DNA of 64,000 nt, taken from contig NZ_FNCW01000009.1 in assembly GCF_900099815.1 (NCBI RefSeq), forward strand, positions 62,001-126,000, written 5' to 3'. Each line of letters opens with the position of its first letter. The stretch's first letter is position 1. The notes below the pieces were generated by a model. The model was not told where the DNA came from. It saw only the letters and a program-made list of their open reading frames with translations, and made no database searches. This DNA is from Psychroflexus sediminis. GTDB lineage: Bacteria; Bacteroidota; Bacteroidia; Flavobacteriales; Flavobacteriaceae. The position numbers and the translations under genes are program-made. This document shows, piece after piece, positions 45,047 through 54,563 of the stretch.

Positions 45047-46270
45047 ATGAATAAACTAATACTTCTGTTTCTTGTTTTTTTAAGTTCACATTTTAGTTAT
45101 GGACAAACAGAAATCAAAACCATGTTTTACAATGTCTTGAATTTTTCCAGCGCTCCGCCAAGAGAACGTTTAGATATTTTAAATTCCATATTGAATACTT
45201 ATGAACCAGATCTGTTCATGGTAAGCGAAGTCGAATCCGCATCAGACGCTCAAAATATTCTAGACGAGTCATTTCGCTATACTACTGCAAATATAGTACA
45301 AGCTCCTTTCTTACCTAATCCAGGAGCTTATATCAATCAAACGGCTTATTATAATGCCGATAAATTCAAATTGAATTCTACAGCTCAGATAGAAACCAAT
45401 TACAGGAGTATAAACCATTACAGCTTTGAGCTTAAGACAAATTCTAAAATTGCGTTTGAAGTTTTTGTCGCTCATTTTAAGGCTTCAAGCGGTCAATTCA
45501 ATGAAAATGAACGCTTATATGAAGCCCAGCAGTTCATCAAATATATCGAGGGGTTTCCTTCAGGTACAAATATTATGCTTGCCGGTGATTTTAATATGTA
45601 TTCTTCATCGGAGCCAGCTTTTCAGACTTTATTAAACGGGACAAACACTATAAACATGCTGGATCCTATCAATTCTTTAGGAGACTGGCACAACAACTTA
45701 AATTTTACTGGTATTCATACCCAAAGTACTCGCTTAAGCAATGTGGATTTTGCAGATTATGGAGCTGGAGGGGGTTTGGATGATAGATTCGATATGATGT
45801 TGATTTCAGACGCATTAAACTCACCAACAAACAGCATTAGTTTTATTCAGGGTTCTTATAAAGCCTGGGGAAACAACGGCAATTGCTTTAATGATAACAT
45901 CAATAGTATAGATTGTGCTGGAACATTTGATCAGGAATTAAGAGGATGGCTTTATATGATGAGTGATCACCTGCCGGTAGTGATGAGTTTGAATGTAAAA
46001 GAAGAATTATTATCCACAAATGAATTTGTTGCGGAAAGCCCGGTAAAACTGACTAATGGAAACCTTGTTTCAGATCGCTTAGCCTTAAAATTTTCTCCGA
46101 ATCTTCTTTCCGAAAAGGTCATCATTTACAATACCCTGGGACAAGAAATTTACTCTTTTAAGGTTTCAAGCTTAGAATTTGCAGTTGATGTTTCTACTTT
46201 ATCCAGTGGATTGTATTTCTTAAAAGTAAATCAAACCCCTATTACTCAAAAATTTTACATAAACCATTGA
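45047..46270 (+). CDS. Secreted endonuclease/exonuclease/phosphatase-family protein with type IX sorting domain
   Basis: A 407-residue secreted protein with a signal peptide (about 1-19). The EEP domain (about 22-315) is recognisable by TMFYNVLNFS, SEVESA, MLAGDFNMYSSSE, and MSDHLPVVMSL, which holds the catalytic histidine. The last 70 residues resemble a T9SS type A sorting domain (KVIIYNTLGQEIYSFKVS, LSSGLYFLKVN). It probably hydrolyses extracellular nucleic acid or phosphoesters. The next gene starts inside its stop codon. Confidence 0.85.
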   Translation: MNKLILLFLVFLSSHFSYGQTEIKTMFYNVLNFSSAPPRERLDILNSILNTYEPDLFMVSEVESASDAQNILDESFRYTTANIVQAPFLPNPGAYINQTAYYNADKFKLNSTAQIETNYRSINHYSFELKTNSKIAFEVFVAHFKASSGQFNENERLYEAQQFIKYIEGFPSGTNIMLAGDFNMYSSSEPAFQTLLNGTNTINMLDPINSLGDWHNNLNFTGIHTQSTRLSNVDFADYGAGGGLDDRFDMMLISDALNSPTNSISFIQGSYKAWGNNGNCFNDNINSIDCAGTFDQELRGWLYMMSDHLPVVMSLNVKEELLSTNEFVAESPVKLTNGNLVSDRLALKFSPNLLSEKVIIYNTLGQEIYSFKVSSLEFAVDVSTLSSGLYFLKVNQTPITQKFYINH

Positions 46271-49074
46271 ATCAAAAATATTTTTACTTCAGCTTTTTTT
46301 TAATTTCTTTTTTGAGTTTTTCTCAAAACAGGATAACAGCTGATATTCTGACTTCAGATGATTTAAAAACGCTAAGCATCACCCAAACCATCCGTTTTAA
46401 AAACACAAGTGATCAGGCTTTGGAGTCGATATATTTATACAATTGGTTAAACGCCTTTTCCGATAAAGAGAGTCCTCTGGCAAAACGCTATGCGGAAGAA
46501 TACGTACGCAGATTTCACTTCGCATCAGATTATGAAAGAGGTGGAACAACTATACATTCTTTATCTACAGAATTTACTGATTCCAATTGGAATCTCGTCC
46601 AGGGACATCCCGATTTAATTCAAGTTAAACTTGATAAAGCTTTACCCCAAGGTCAAAGCCTTGATATACATCTGAATTATACACTTGTTGTTCCTGATCA
46701 GAAATTTACCGGGTTTGGCTGGAATAACCGTGAGCTGAACTTGAAGCAATGGCTTATTTCTCCTGCTGTTTACAATGAAGGCTGGATTTTGTATAGCCAT
46801 AAAGATCTCAACGATTATCCTTTACAGAGAATGGATTACGACCTATTTCTCGAATTTCCAAATACTTATATCATAAAATCAAGTTTTGAGCAATCAAATT
46901 CAGAAAGCCATCTGACGACTTATAGGAAAGTAGAGCTTAGAGGTGAGAATTTGGCAGGGACTACATTATACGTTAAGCAGGTAAATGATTTTGAATCTGT
47001 ACAGACAGATCATGTTACTTTAATTACCAATCTAAAGGATAGTGAATTAAGACCTGAGATTGAAGCGCTTATTTTGGACAGAATTGTCTATTTTTTGGAA
47101 GGTCGTTTTGGTGATTTTGAATTCAAATCCATGGTAATTACTGAAGAAGATTACAACACCTCTCCAGTATACGGACTCAATCAATTACCTAGTTTTATAA
47201 GACCTTTTCCTGATGGATTTCAATATGACATAAAAGTTCTTAAAACCATTACAGACCAGTACTTAAGACGCTCTCTGCTTACAGATACAAGAGAAAACCA
47301 ATGGTTTCTCGATGCCATACTGGTGAAAGTTATGATGGATTATGTTGAAACTTATTACCCTGATGTCAACTTACTTGGCTCGTTTTCAAATTTTATTGGA
47401 GTGCGGTGGTTTCATGCCGCAGATTTAAAGTTTAATGATAGGTATAACTTTATTCACCAAACGACAATCCGACAGAATTTAGGACAGCCCGTTGATTTTC
47501 CTCAAGATAGTCTCCTCAAGTTTAATCAAAAGCTCTCCAATCCCTATAAAGGGGGGTTGGGATTCAAATATTTAGAAGATTATTTAGGAAAAGACATCAT
47601 TAATCAGAGCTTAAAAATTTACTTTAATAAACATAGGTCAAAACGCTCAAAACCAGATGATTATTTCAAAATACTAGCTTCATTAACAGATAAAGATATC
47701 TCCTGGTTTTACACAAATTATTTAGGAAGTTCAAAAGATATTGATTTTAAAATTAAGAAGGTAAAAAAAATATCAGACTCTCTGGAAATCAAAATTATCA
47801 ATAAAACCAGGAATGCAATGCCGATTGCTGTTTACCAGTTAAAAGAGGATAACATACTTTCGAAGCAATGGGTGAATGCTTTTAAAAGGGATACCACAGT
47901 TTACCTTAAGGACCTAGGAAGTGATCAAATTGCAGTGAATTACGAGCAAGTAATTCCTGAGATAAATCCTAGAAACAACTACAAAAGCAGGGGTAAAATT
48001 CTAAATAAACCCTTTCAATTCAGACTTCTTGAAGATATAGAAGACCCCAAGTATAATCAGTTATTTATTACTCCTGAGTTTACTTACAACCTTTATGATG
48101 GACTAGCCTTAGGTCCAAAATTATATAACACCTCCCTTCTCCCGAAACAACTAAGTTTTAAAATCAATCCGAAGTATGGCCTTACAAGTAACGCCTTGGT
48201 TGGTGGAGCTTCTATAGATTATACTCATTTTTTGAAAGAAGAAGATCTGTTTCAAGTGCGATATGGATTGACAGGCTCCAGGTTTTCATATAATGTAGAT
48301 TTGTTTTATAGGCGTTATTCCGGTTATATAGGGATGACCTATAGGCCTCAGGATTTACGAGATAATGCCAGACACAACCTCTTTGTGAGGACAGTCAATG
48401 TCGATCAAGATATAAATGAATTTGTAGAAACAGAAGAGCCCAATTATAATATTTTCAACATACGGTATAATTTTTCAAATAAAAATCTGGATCGATTTTT
48501 TACGACGTCAATTGATTATCAAATTTCACAAAAATTCTCTAAGGTTTCTTCTACCTTTAGTTTTAGAAAACTTTTCAATAATAACCGGCAAATAAATGCA
48601 AGGTTTTATGGTGGTTTGTTTTTATATAATGACGCCAAAGATTCAGATTTCTTCAGCTTTGCTCTGGATAGACCTACCGATTATTTATTTGATTACAATT
48701 ACTATGGGAGAAGTGAAGAAAGCGGCTTATTTAGTCAGCAGTTTATTATGGCAGAAGGCGGTTTCAAGTCTCAATTTGATCAAAGATTTGCAGACAGTTG
48801 GATAGCTTCTACCAATGTAAGCACAACCATATGGAACTGGATTTTTGCTTATGGAGATGCAGGTTTTTTTAAAAATAGTGGCGCAAATCCACAGTTCGTT
48901 TACGACTCTGGAATAAGACTAAGTTTCGTCGAGGATTATTTTGAGCTTTATCTACCAGTTTATTCAAGTAAAGGCTGGGAAATAGGTCAAGATAACTATG
49001 ACCAGCGCGTAAGATTTATAGTTTCCCTGGATTTATCAACTATTTTCAAGTTATTTACGAGAAAATGGTATTAA
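46267..49074 (+). CDS. M1-peptidase-like envelope protein without the HExxH zinc site
   Basis: A 935-residue protein with a signal peptide (about 1-20). The first 500 residues follow the M1 aminopeptidase plan, but the region where HExxH-x18-E should lie (about 326-360) reads TDQYLRRSLLTDTRENQWFLDA, so no zinc ligands remain. The rest (about 560-935) is rich in alternating beta strands with aromatic ends (YSGYIGMTYRPQD, FSFRKLFNN) and looks like an outer-membrane beta-barrel. It starts at TTG 46267, overlapping the previous stop (TTGA). The function is unknown. Confidence 0.7.
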   Translation: MNQKYFYFSFFLISFLSFSQNRITADILTSDDLKTLSITQTIRFKNTSDQALESIYLYNWLNAFSDKESPLAKRYAEEYVRRFHFASDYERGGTTIHSLSTEFTDSNWNLVQGHPDLIQVKLDKALPQGQSLDIHLNYTLVVPDQKFTGFGWNNRELNLKQWLISPAVYNEGWILYSHKDLNDYPLQRMDYDLFLEFPNTYIIKSSFEQSNSESHLTTYRKVELRGENLAGTTLYVKQVNDFESVQTDHVTLITNLKDSELRPEIEALILDRIVYFLEGRFGDFEFKSMVITEEDYNTSPVYGLNQLPSFIRPFPDGFQYDIKVLKTITDQYLRRSLLTDTRENQWFLDAILVKVMMDYVETYYPDVNLLGSFSNFIGVRWFHAADLKFNDRYNFIHQTTIRQNLGQPVDFPQDSLLKFNQKLSNPYKGGLGFKYLEDYLGKDIINQSLKIYFNKHRSKRSKPDDYFKILASLTDKDISWFYTNYLGSSKDIDFKIKKVKKISDSLEIKIINKTRNAMPIAVYQLKEDNILSKQWVNAFKRDTTVYLKDLGSDQIAVNYEQVIPEINPRNNYKSRGKILNKPFQFRLLEDIEDPKYNQLFITPEFTYNLYDGLALGPKLYNTSLLPKQLSFKINPKYGLTSNALVGGASIDYTHFLKEEDLFQVRYGLTGSRFSYNVDLFYRRYSGYIGMTYRPQDLRDNARHNLFVRTVNVDQDINEFVETEEPNYNIFNIRYNFSNKNLDRFFTTSIDYQISQKFSKVSSTFSFRKLFNNNRQINARFYGGLFLYNDAKDSDFFSFALDRPTDYLFDYNYYGRSEESGLFSQQFIMAEGGFKSQFDQRFADSWIASTNVSTTIWNWIFAYGDAGFFKNSGANPQFVYDSGIRLSFVEDYFELYLPVYSSKGWEIGQDNYDQRVRFIVSLDLSTIFKLFTRKWY

Positions 49075-49308
49075 TGCCAAATAACCATTTAATGACGTAT
49101 TTAATTAGTTCATTTGCCGCTCTATGTCGTCCTAATTAATTCTATACCAAATCTTTGGCTTGGTAATCCTTGGCTTAGTCTGAACTCTTAGTTTTAAGAG
49201 TTGGATTCAAGTTTGAAAAGATGAGAAATAAATTTAATGGTTTATGGTCGTTATTCGATCCTTATATTGTTTCCCTGTTTTCATCTTATATGTATAAAAA
49301 GATAAAAA
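49075..49308. other. Intergenic gap downstream of the M1-like gene
   Basis: I see no gene. An 8-base inverted repeat (AACTCTTA at 49183-49190, TAAGAGTT at 49195-49202) is present but is not followed by a T-run, so it is not clearly a terminator. Confidence 0.5.
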
Positions 49309-49328
49309 GGTTAAATTTTAATTTAACC
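49297..49328 (-). terminator. Terminator downstream of the cysteine-rich lipoprotein locus
   Basis: A perfect 9-pair inverted repeat (49309-49317 and 49320-49328) with a 2-base centre is followed on the minus strand by TTTTTATC and more T-rich sequence. It is placed to end the minus-strand transcript that includes the 49359 reading frame. Confidence 0.7.
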
Positions 49329-49358
49329 CCATTTCTGAAATTTTCATTTCGAGACTTT

Positions 49359-49529
49359 TTACCATCTCATAGTACATGATGTACAATCACCAGCAACACA
49401 AGAATAGCCAACTGTTATTAAATTTCTTTTAATTTTCTTGAGAGAACATCCTGAAGATCCACTACTACAACTACATGAAATATCATCACCTTCCTCTAAA
49501 ACTTCAGTTGATTTTTTTATAATTTTCAA
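49359..49529 (-). CDS. Cysteine-rich frame, alternative 3' extension of the lipoprotein
   Basis: A 56-codon frame starting at TTG 49529 and ending at TAA 49359-49361, in a different frame from the gene at 49504-50232 but overlapping its end. It has seven cysteines (SCSCSSGSSGCS, YSCVAGDCTSCT), echoing the cysteine cluster of that lipoprotein. The overlap contains an A7 run on the coding strand (49512-49518); loss of one A, or slippage, joins the two frames into one 290-residue protein. It may be a separate small gene, an extension made by slippage, or evidence of a true frameshift. Confidence 0.45.
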   Translation of the reverse strand: MKIIKKSTEVLEEGDDISCSCSSGSSGCSLKKIKRNLITVGYSCVAGDCTSCTMRW

Positions 49530-50232
49530 GTGGAATTAAAAGAGATATTGTTTGTCCATAAAAATCAACTAAAACTGCTTTTGAATTTTTATTGTTAGGG
49601 GAATTTCCATCCCATAATTTATCGTAAAACCTTTTAAATTCAGATTCAAATTTTGGGAGTTTCATTAAAACATCAAAGCTGGGAACATTTTTATTTGAAT
49701 TTTCCCTTTTTGAAGAATCTGTCATAAAATTAATGCCACTTTCAAGATTAATTAAACCTCCTCTTTGCCCATCTCCAATTTGATGAGTAAAAGAAGACTT
49801 GTTCTCTTCGATTGTTTCTTTTCCTCTGGAACCGGTACAAGATTCTGTACTACCTTCAGGACAGGCAGAACAACCAACAACTTTTCCTAATTTTACAACA
49901 TCACAACCACCACTACAAGTGCTTTCGCATGTGTAACTACCACGATTTGCTATAAATGCTTTCCCATTAGCATCTGTTGCAATATAAATATAATTTTCAG
50001 GTAACTTAAAATCTAATCTCGAGCCATTATCACTAATTCGAGATTTTGTTCCTCTTGGTAAAACAATAGAACCAAATTTAATTCCTCCCATATCATAAGG
50101 TATCTTGGTAGATTCTAATAATTCATTTTGATTATCACCATTATTTAAATTATTTTCATCATTCGTACAAGCAACAAATGAAAAACTAAAAAACAAAATA
50201 ATTAGCGCGAATAAAAGCTTAAATTTTTTCAT
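49504..50232 (-). CDS. Cysteine-rich lipoprotein of unknown function
   Basis: A 242-residue lipoprotein (lipobox ending at Cys22 in FSFVACTNDENN). The acidic residues after the cysteine resemble export signals of Bacteroidota surface lipoproteins (inference). Residues 100-135 contain a cysteine cluster (Cys102, 106, 110, 121, 124 and 132 in YTCESTCSGGCD and VGCSACPEGSTESC). No family with known function is recognised. Its stop comes just after an A7 run, and a reading frame with a similar cysteine cluster continues in another frame; see the next frame downstream. Neighbouring genes do not suggest a role. Confidence 0.75.
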   Translation of the reverse strand: MKKFKLLFALIILFFSFSFVACTNDENNLNNGDNQNELLESTKIPYDMGGIKFGSIVLPRGTKSRISDNGSRLDFKLPENYIYIATDANGKAFIANRGSYTCESTCSGGCDVVKLGKVVGCSACPEGSTESCTGSRGKETIEENKSSFTHQIGDGQRGGLINLESGINFMTDSSKRENSNKNVPSFDVLMKLPKFESEFKRFYDKLWDGNSPNNKNSKAVLVDFYGQTISLLIPLENYKKIN

Positions 50233-50529
50233 AACAAATATTTTATAAATTAATGTATGTAAATTAATTAATATTTAATTATACTTAAGGTTTTACTTTT
50301 ATTTTATATTCTTTTTAAGAAATAAATTGTGAATTTCTCAAGGATTGCTCAATTAATTTATGATCCTAGGATGAGGCTTACTTTTGTTGAAGAATTTTTG
50401 AACTCTACCAGCCCGTATATTTTAGTAATGGCTGAGAAATTGGCGAAGAAAATTATGATAAACGCATTCGCTTCATTGTTTTACTGGATCTATCTATACT
50501 CTTTAAGTTATTCACTATAAAATGGTATT
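50233..50529. other. Intergenic gap upstream of the cysteine-rich lipoprotein
   Basis: An AT-rich region. A 63-codon frame at 50329-50520 (GTG start, plus strand) is open but shows no recognisable domain and has no clear ribosome binding or promoter element, so I do not call it a gene. Confidence 0.45.
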
Positions 50530-50563
50530 AAAAAAGCATATCCTATTTTGAATATGCTTTTTT
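50530..50563. terminator. Bidirectional terminator downstream of folE
   Basis: A perfect 12-base inverted repeat: AAAAAAGCATAT at 50530-50541 and ATATGCTTTTTT at 50552-50563. It can end transcription from either side; on the minus strand it follows folE by 19 bases. Confidence 0.9.
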
Positions 50564-50581
50564 AAAATATCAGTTTAGATT

Positions 50582-51166
50582 TTAACTTATCAGCTTAAGA
50601 AATTCATTTCGGGTTTCCTGATTTCTAAAAGCACCTCTAAATCCTGAAGTCGTGGTGGCAGAATTTTGCTTCTGCACACCTCTCATCATCATACACATAT
50701 GCTGAGCTTCAATAACTATCGCCACTCCTTTAGGTTGTAAGGTGTTGTTAATACATTCCAGAATATCACGGGTCAATCGCTCCTGAACCTGCAGACGTCT
50801 AGCGAAAACATCTACCACTCTAGGAATTTTACTGAGACCAACAATTTTGCCATTTGGAATGTATGCAATATGGACTTTACCAAAAAAAGGAAGCATATGG
50901 TGTTCACAAAGGGAATACAGTTCAATATCTTTTATCAAGACCATATCATCATAATCTTCTTCAAACATAGCTCCCAGCAAAATTTTCTGAGGATCCATCT
51001 CATAACCTTGAGTCAAAAACTGCATGGCTTTCGCAGCCCGTTCCGGTGTTTTTAAAATACCGCTTCTTGAAGGATCTTCTCCAATATTTTCTAAAATCGA
51101 TAAATAATTTGATTTTATTTCCCCAACAAAAGGTTGGGTATATTCTTCGTAAGTTTTGTAAGACAT
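50582..51166 (-). CDS. folE: GTP cyclohydrolase I
   Basis: Makes dihydroneopterin triphosphate from GTP, the first step of tetrahydrofolate and pterin synthesis. The 194-residue protein has the zinc-binding Cys and His residues in [18 protein letters not shown] and the second cysteine in [14 protein letters not shown]. Other conserved parts are [15 protein letters not shown] and RGAFR. It follows msrA with a 3-base gap. Confidence 0.98.
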   Translation of the reverse strand: MSYKTYEEYTQPFVGEIKSNYLSILENIGEDPSRSGILKTPERAAKAMQFLTQGYEMDPQKILLGAMFEEDYDDMVLIKDIELYSLCEHHMLPFFGKVHIAYIPNGKIVGLSKIPRVVDVFARRLQVQERLTRDILECINNTLQPKGVAIVIEAQHMCMMMRGVQKQNSATTTSGFRGAFRNQETRNEFLKLIS

Positions 51167-51169
51167 GAG

Positions 51170-51715
51170 TTATGATTTGAGTTGATGGCTAAACTTTTTT
51201 CTTAAGGTGGCTAGTTTTGGTTCAATAACCAATTGACAATACCTGTTTTCAGTAAAATTGTTATAAAAATTCTGGTGTTCTTCTTCAGCTGAATAAAACT
51301 CTGAAGCCTGAGATAGCTTAGTCACAATTTTATCTTCAAATATTTTTTCGTACTCCAGTTCTTGAATGACAGCAATTGCCGTTTCTTTTTGTGATTCTGT
51401 ATGGTAGAATATTTCACTTCTATATTGTTCCCCTACATCGTAACCTTGCCTGTTTAATGTTGTAGGATCATGAGTGGAAAAGAATACATATAACAGGGTT
51501 TTATAATCCACAACTTCTGGATTATAAGAAATTTGTATCGCTTCTGCATGACCTGTTCTACCCATCACCACTTCTCTATACGGTGGGTTTTTGATACGTC
51601 CGCCCGTAAAACCGGATTTTACCTCCTCTACGCCTTCAAGTCTTTGAAAAACAGCCTCCGTACACCAAAAACATCCGTTGGCAAACGTGGCTAATTGTAA
51701 ATTTTGTTCTGACAT
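51170..51715 (-). CDS. msrA: Peptide methionine sulfoxide reductase A
   Basis: Reduces the S-epimer of oxidised methionine. The 181-residue protein has the catalytic cysteine Cys15 in NGCFWCTEAVFQRLEGV, and GFTGG, GHAEAIQISYNP and FSTHDPTTLNRQGYDVGEQYRS, which are family signatures. It heads the msrA-folE unit behind a promoter element. Confidence 0.97.
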   Translation of the reverse strand: MSEQNLQLATFANGCFWCTEAVFQRLEGVEEVKSGFTGGRIKNPPYREVVMGRTGHAEAIQISYNPEVVDYKTLLYVFFSTHDPTTLNRQGYDVGEQYRSEIFYHTESQKETAIAVIQELEYEKIFEDKIVTKLSQASEFYSAEEEHQNFYNNFTENRYCQLVIEPKLATLRKKFSHQLKS

Positions 51716-51724
51716 AAATTATAT

Positions 51725-51741
51725 TTTGTTGAACAAATCTA
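51725..51741 (-). promoter_or_regulatory. msrA promoter element overlapping an inverted repeat
   Basis: TAGATTTG on the minus strand (51734-51741) fits TAnnTTTG and overlaps a palindrome, TTTGTT at 51725-51730 and AACAAA at 51732-51737, one base apart. The element ends 18 bases before the msrA ATG. The arrangement matches that upstream of sucD. Confidence 0.55.
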
Positions 51742-51844
51742 CGTATATATTAAACATTATATTTTGATTTAAGGAAATATTAGTAGCTGATGACTTTTTT
51801 TTAATTCAGATTTTATTCTGACTTTTGAAGTTCAATTCCAATTC

Positions 51845-52504
51845 ATGATAAAGGCCAGGCACATCAGCAAACATTACGGAGAGCTGAAAGTACTAAACAA
51901 CATAAATCTAGAGATTCAACAGAAAGAAATTATTTCTATTGTTGGTCCCTCAGGAGTAGGAAAAACAACCTTGCTTCAAATTTTAGGTACTCTGGAACAA
52001 CCGGATACCGAGAATAATTCAAGTATAGAGATTGCTGGTCAACAAATAAACGGGCTCAAGAAAAAGGCATTAGCCAGGTTTAGAAATCAAAATATCGGCT
52101 TTATATTTCAATTTCATCAATTGCTTCCAGAATTTTCTGCTTTAGAAAATATCTGTATACCCGCTTTTATTCATGGCACCTCGAGATGTGAAGCTGAAAA
52201 GCGAGCCAAAGAATTGCTTGGTTATTTAGATCTTGGCCACAGAGCAAATCACAAACCCAATGAACTCAGCGGAGGAGAACAACAGCGTGTAGCAGTGGCA
52301 AGAGCACTCATCAACCAGCCAAAAGTCATTTTTGCCGATGAACCTTCAGGAAATTTAGATTCTGCTTCTGCAGATAAACTTCATCAATTGTTTTTGAATT
52401 TAAGAGATGAATTTGATCAAACCTTTGTGATTGTCACTCACAACGATGAATTAGCAGACATGGCCGATCGAAAATTAGAGATGAGAGATGGCCAATTCGT
52501 CTAA
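51845..52504 (+). CDS. LolD-like ABC transporter ATPase
   Basis: A 219-residue ABC ATPase with Walker [16 protein letters not shown], signature [12 protein letters not shown], Walker [13 protein letters not shown], and the switch His in FVIVTHND. Such proteins work with FtsX-like permeases, as in the LolCDE lipoprotein system and the MacB/FtsEX group; no permease is adjacent. Its end overlaps the next gene by 17 bases. Confidence 0.88.
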   Translation: MIKARHISKHYGELKVLNNINLEIQQKEIISIVGPSGVGKTTLLQILGTLEQPDTENNSSIEIAGQQINGLKKKALARFRNQNIGFIFQFHQLLPEFSALENICIPAFIHGTSRCEAEKRAKELLGYLDLGHRANHKPNELSGGEQQRVAVARALINQPKVIFADEPSGNLDSASADKLHQLFLNLRDEFDQTFVIVTHNDELADMADRKLEMRDGQFV

Positions 52505-53264
52505 AATCTTAGATTTAAAATCCTTTTTAGATGAAAAAGCTGAATTGTATAATCAGTTTAAGTTTATAGCTACCGATCCCATCTCCATACCCCATAAATT
52601 TCAGAAAAAAAAAGACATTGAAATTATCGGATTTTTAATAGCCACTATTGCCTGGGGTAATCGAAAAAGCATCCTCAATAACGGGGAAAAGCTATGTAAG
52701 ATTTTACAATTTGAACCTTTTGACTTCATTCTAAACCACTCGGAAAAAGACCTTAAAGCCTGTGAAGGATTTGTACATAGAACCTTTAATGCCGAAGATT
52801 TAAAATATTTTATCAGAGCCTTAAAGTTTATTTACGTACAATATAATGGCTTAGAGTCTGTTTTTTCTACCTATCAAACTCAAAATTCTTTACAGCCAGC
52901 TATTCATCACTTTAAGTCTATTTTTTTTCAACTTGATCATAAAAAAAGAACCGAAAAGCATGTAAGCGACCCCGAAAAAAATTCAGCGGCAAAACGCATT
53001 AATATGTTTCTGCGCTGGATGGTGAGAAAGGATCAAAATGGTGTAGATTTTGGAATATGGGAGGCTTTGTCGCCATCCCTTTTATCTTGTCCGCTGGATG
53101 TGCATTCAGGAAGAATAGCCAGGGAACTCGGACTTCTTCACAGGAAACAAAACGATGCGAAAGCAGTGAAAGAACTGGATGAAAATTTAAGACTTCTGGA
53201 CCCTAATGACCCTGTCAAGTATGATTTTGCGCTCTTTGGATTAGGTGCTTTTGAAAGTTTTTAA
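52488..53264 (+). CDS. TIGR02757 (DUF2400) family protein
   Basis: A 258-residue soluble protein. Signature parts include [34 protein letters not shown] (broken over the motif) and the final [10 protein letters not shown]. The family is widespread in Bacteroidota; no function is established. The start overlaps the end of the ABC ATPase, so they are likely translated together. Confidence 0.88.
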   Translation: MANSSKILDLKSFLDEKAELYNQFKFIATDPISIPHKFQKKKDIEIIGFLIATIAWGNRKSILNNGEKLCKILQFEPFDFILNHSEKDLKACEGFVHRTFNAEDLKYFIRALKFIYVQYNGLESVFSTYQTQNSLQPAIHHFKSIFFQLDHKKRTEKHVSDPEKNSAAKRINMFLRWMVRKDQNGVDFGIWEALSPSLLSCPLDVHSGRIARELGLLHRKQNDAKAVKELDENLRLLDPNDPVKYDFALFGLGAFESF

Positions 53265-53342
53265 GAGTAAGCCTTCAGCTTTAATTTTTTGTATATTGCA
53301 GGTCGAATATATTTAGAATTAGTTTTATAAAATAAAACTTGA

Positions 53343-54560
53343 ATGGAAACCAATCCCAAAAATGAATCCCAAAGACTAGAAGCCTTGAGGTCCTTGAATA
53401 TCCTGGATACTTTACCTGAGCAGGAATATGACCAAATCACCAAGTTGGTAGCTTCTATCTGTGACACACCTATTGCTTTGATTTCATTACTTGATGAAGA
53501 CAGGCAGTGGTTCAAATCTAAAATTGGAGTAGATTACTGCGAGACCAACAAGAAATATGCGTTTTGCAATCTTGCTATACAAGCCGACGATGAATTAATG
53601 GAAGTTTCCGATACTCGAAAAGATGAAAGATTTCATGAAAATCCTCTTGTTAACGGCAAAGATCAAATAATTTTTTATGCAGGAGTTCCTCTTAGAGATA
53701 AATATGGTTACGCCTTAGGAACCCTTTGCGTTTTAGATCACCAGCCGAGAACTCTATCGCCCCAGCAAAGAGAAGGCATTTTATCTTTGGCCAACCAGGT
53801 TATCAAATTATTTGAGCTTCATGCCATCAATAGAGGTTTAAAAAAGACTCAAAAACAATTAAAAGAAAAAAACGCCCAACTAAGGAATTTTGCTGGCGTA
53901 GTCTCTCATGATATGAAAATGCCTTTGGCCAATATGATTGTGACTATAGATGTTTTGAAAGCAAAATACAAAGGCAAACTAGACGAAGCGGGCTTAGACT
54001 ATCTCAATAATTTGAAAAAATCCTCTTTTCAGTTAAGTGACTATATCTCTAATATTCTCACGCATTACGAAAGTGACTCCATCACCAATAATGAAGACGC
54101 TCTTGAGAAATTTGATTTTCATACGCTTGTGGAGGATATTGTTGAAATGCTGGATATCGGTGATGATTGTGATATCACTTTTCCAGAAGATAGCGATAAG
54201 ATTTACACCAACAGGATCGCTTTGGAGCAAATTCTACTCAATTTGATAGGGAATAGCTTAAAATACAACGATAAAGATAAAATTGAGATTCATATCGATT
54301 TCAGGAAAGAACCTCATTTTTATCGTTTTTTCGTCAAAGACAATGGTATTGGCATCCCAAAAGACAAACAAAAAGAAATTTTTAATTTGTTTTCAACCGC
54401 TGCAGACAATGACAGAAAAGGCAATAAGGGAAATGGTATCGGATTGTCTACCGTGAAGAAAATGATACATAATTTGGGGGGTAAAATATCAGTAAATTCT
54501 GTAGAAGGACAAGAAACCACCTTTGAGTTTACTATAGAACGCACTAAAAAAGTGAATTAA
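53343..54560 (+). CDS. GAF-domain sensor histidine kinase
   Basis: A 405-residue soluble kinase. A GAF domain (about 25-165; ICDTPIALISLLDEDRQWFKS) is followed by a dimerisation/phosphoacceptor domain with the H box VVSHDMKMPLANM (about His188). The ATPase part has the N box LLNLIGNSLKYND, G1 DNGIGIP and G2 GNGIGLS. It lacks membrane helices, so the signal is cytoplasmic. No response regulator is adjacent. Confidence 0.9.
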   Translation: METNPKNESQRLEALRSLNILDTLPEQEYDQITKLVASICDTPIALISLLDEDRQWFKSKIGVDYCETNKKYAFCNLAIQADDELMEVSDTRKDERFHENPLVNGKDQIIFYAGVPLRDKYGYALGTLCVLDHQPRTLSPQQREGILSLANQVIKLFELHAINRGLKKTQKQLKEKNAQLRNFAGVVSHDMKMPLANMIVTIDVLKAKYKGKLDEAGLDYLNNLKKSSFQLSDYISNILTHYESDSITNNEDALEKFDFHTLVEDIVEMLDIGDDCDITFPEDSDKIYTNRIALEQILLNLIGNSLKYNDKDKIEIHIDFRKEPHFYRFFVKDNGIGIPKDKQKEIFNLFSTAADNDRKGNKGNGIGLSTVKKMIHNLGGKISVNSVEGQETTFEFTIERTKKVN

Positions 54561-54563
54561 ACT

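Noticed and set aside
50329-50520. 63-codon plus-strand frame with GTG start
   Set aside because: No recognisable domain, no promoter element and no ribosome-binding signal; it lies in an AT-rich gap where such frames arise by chance.
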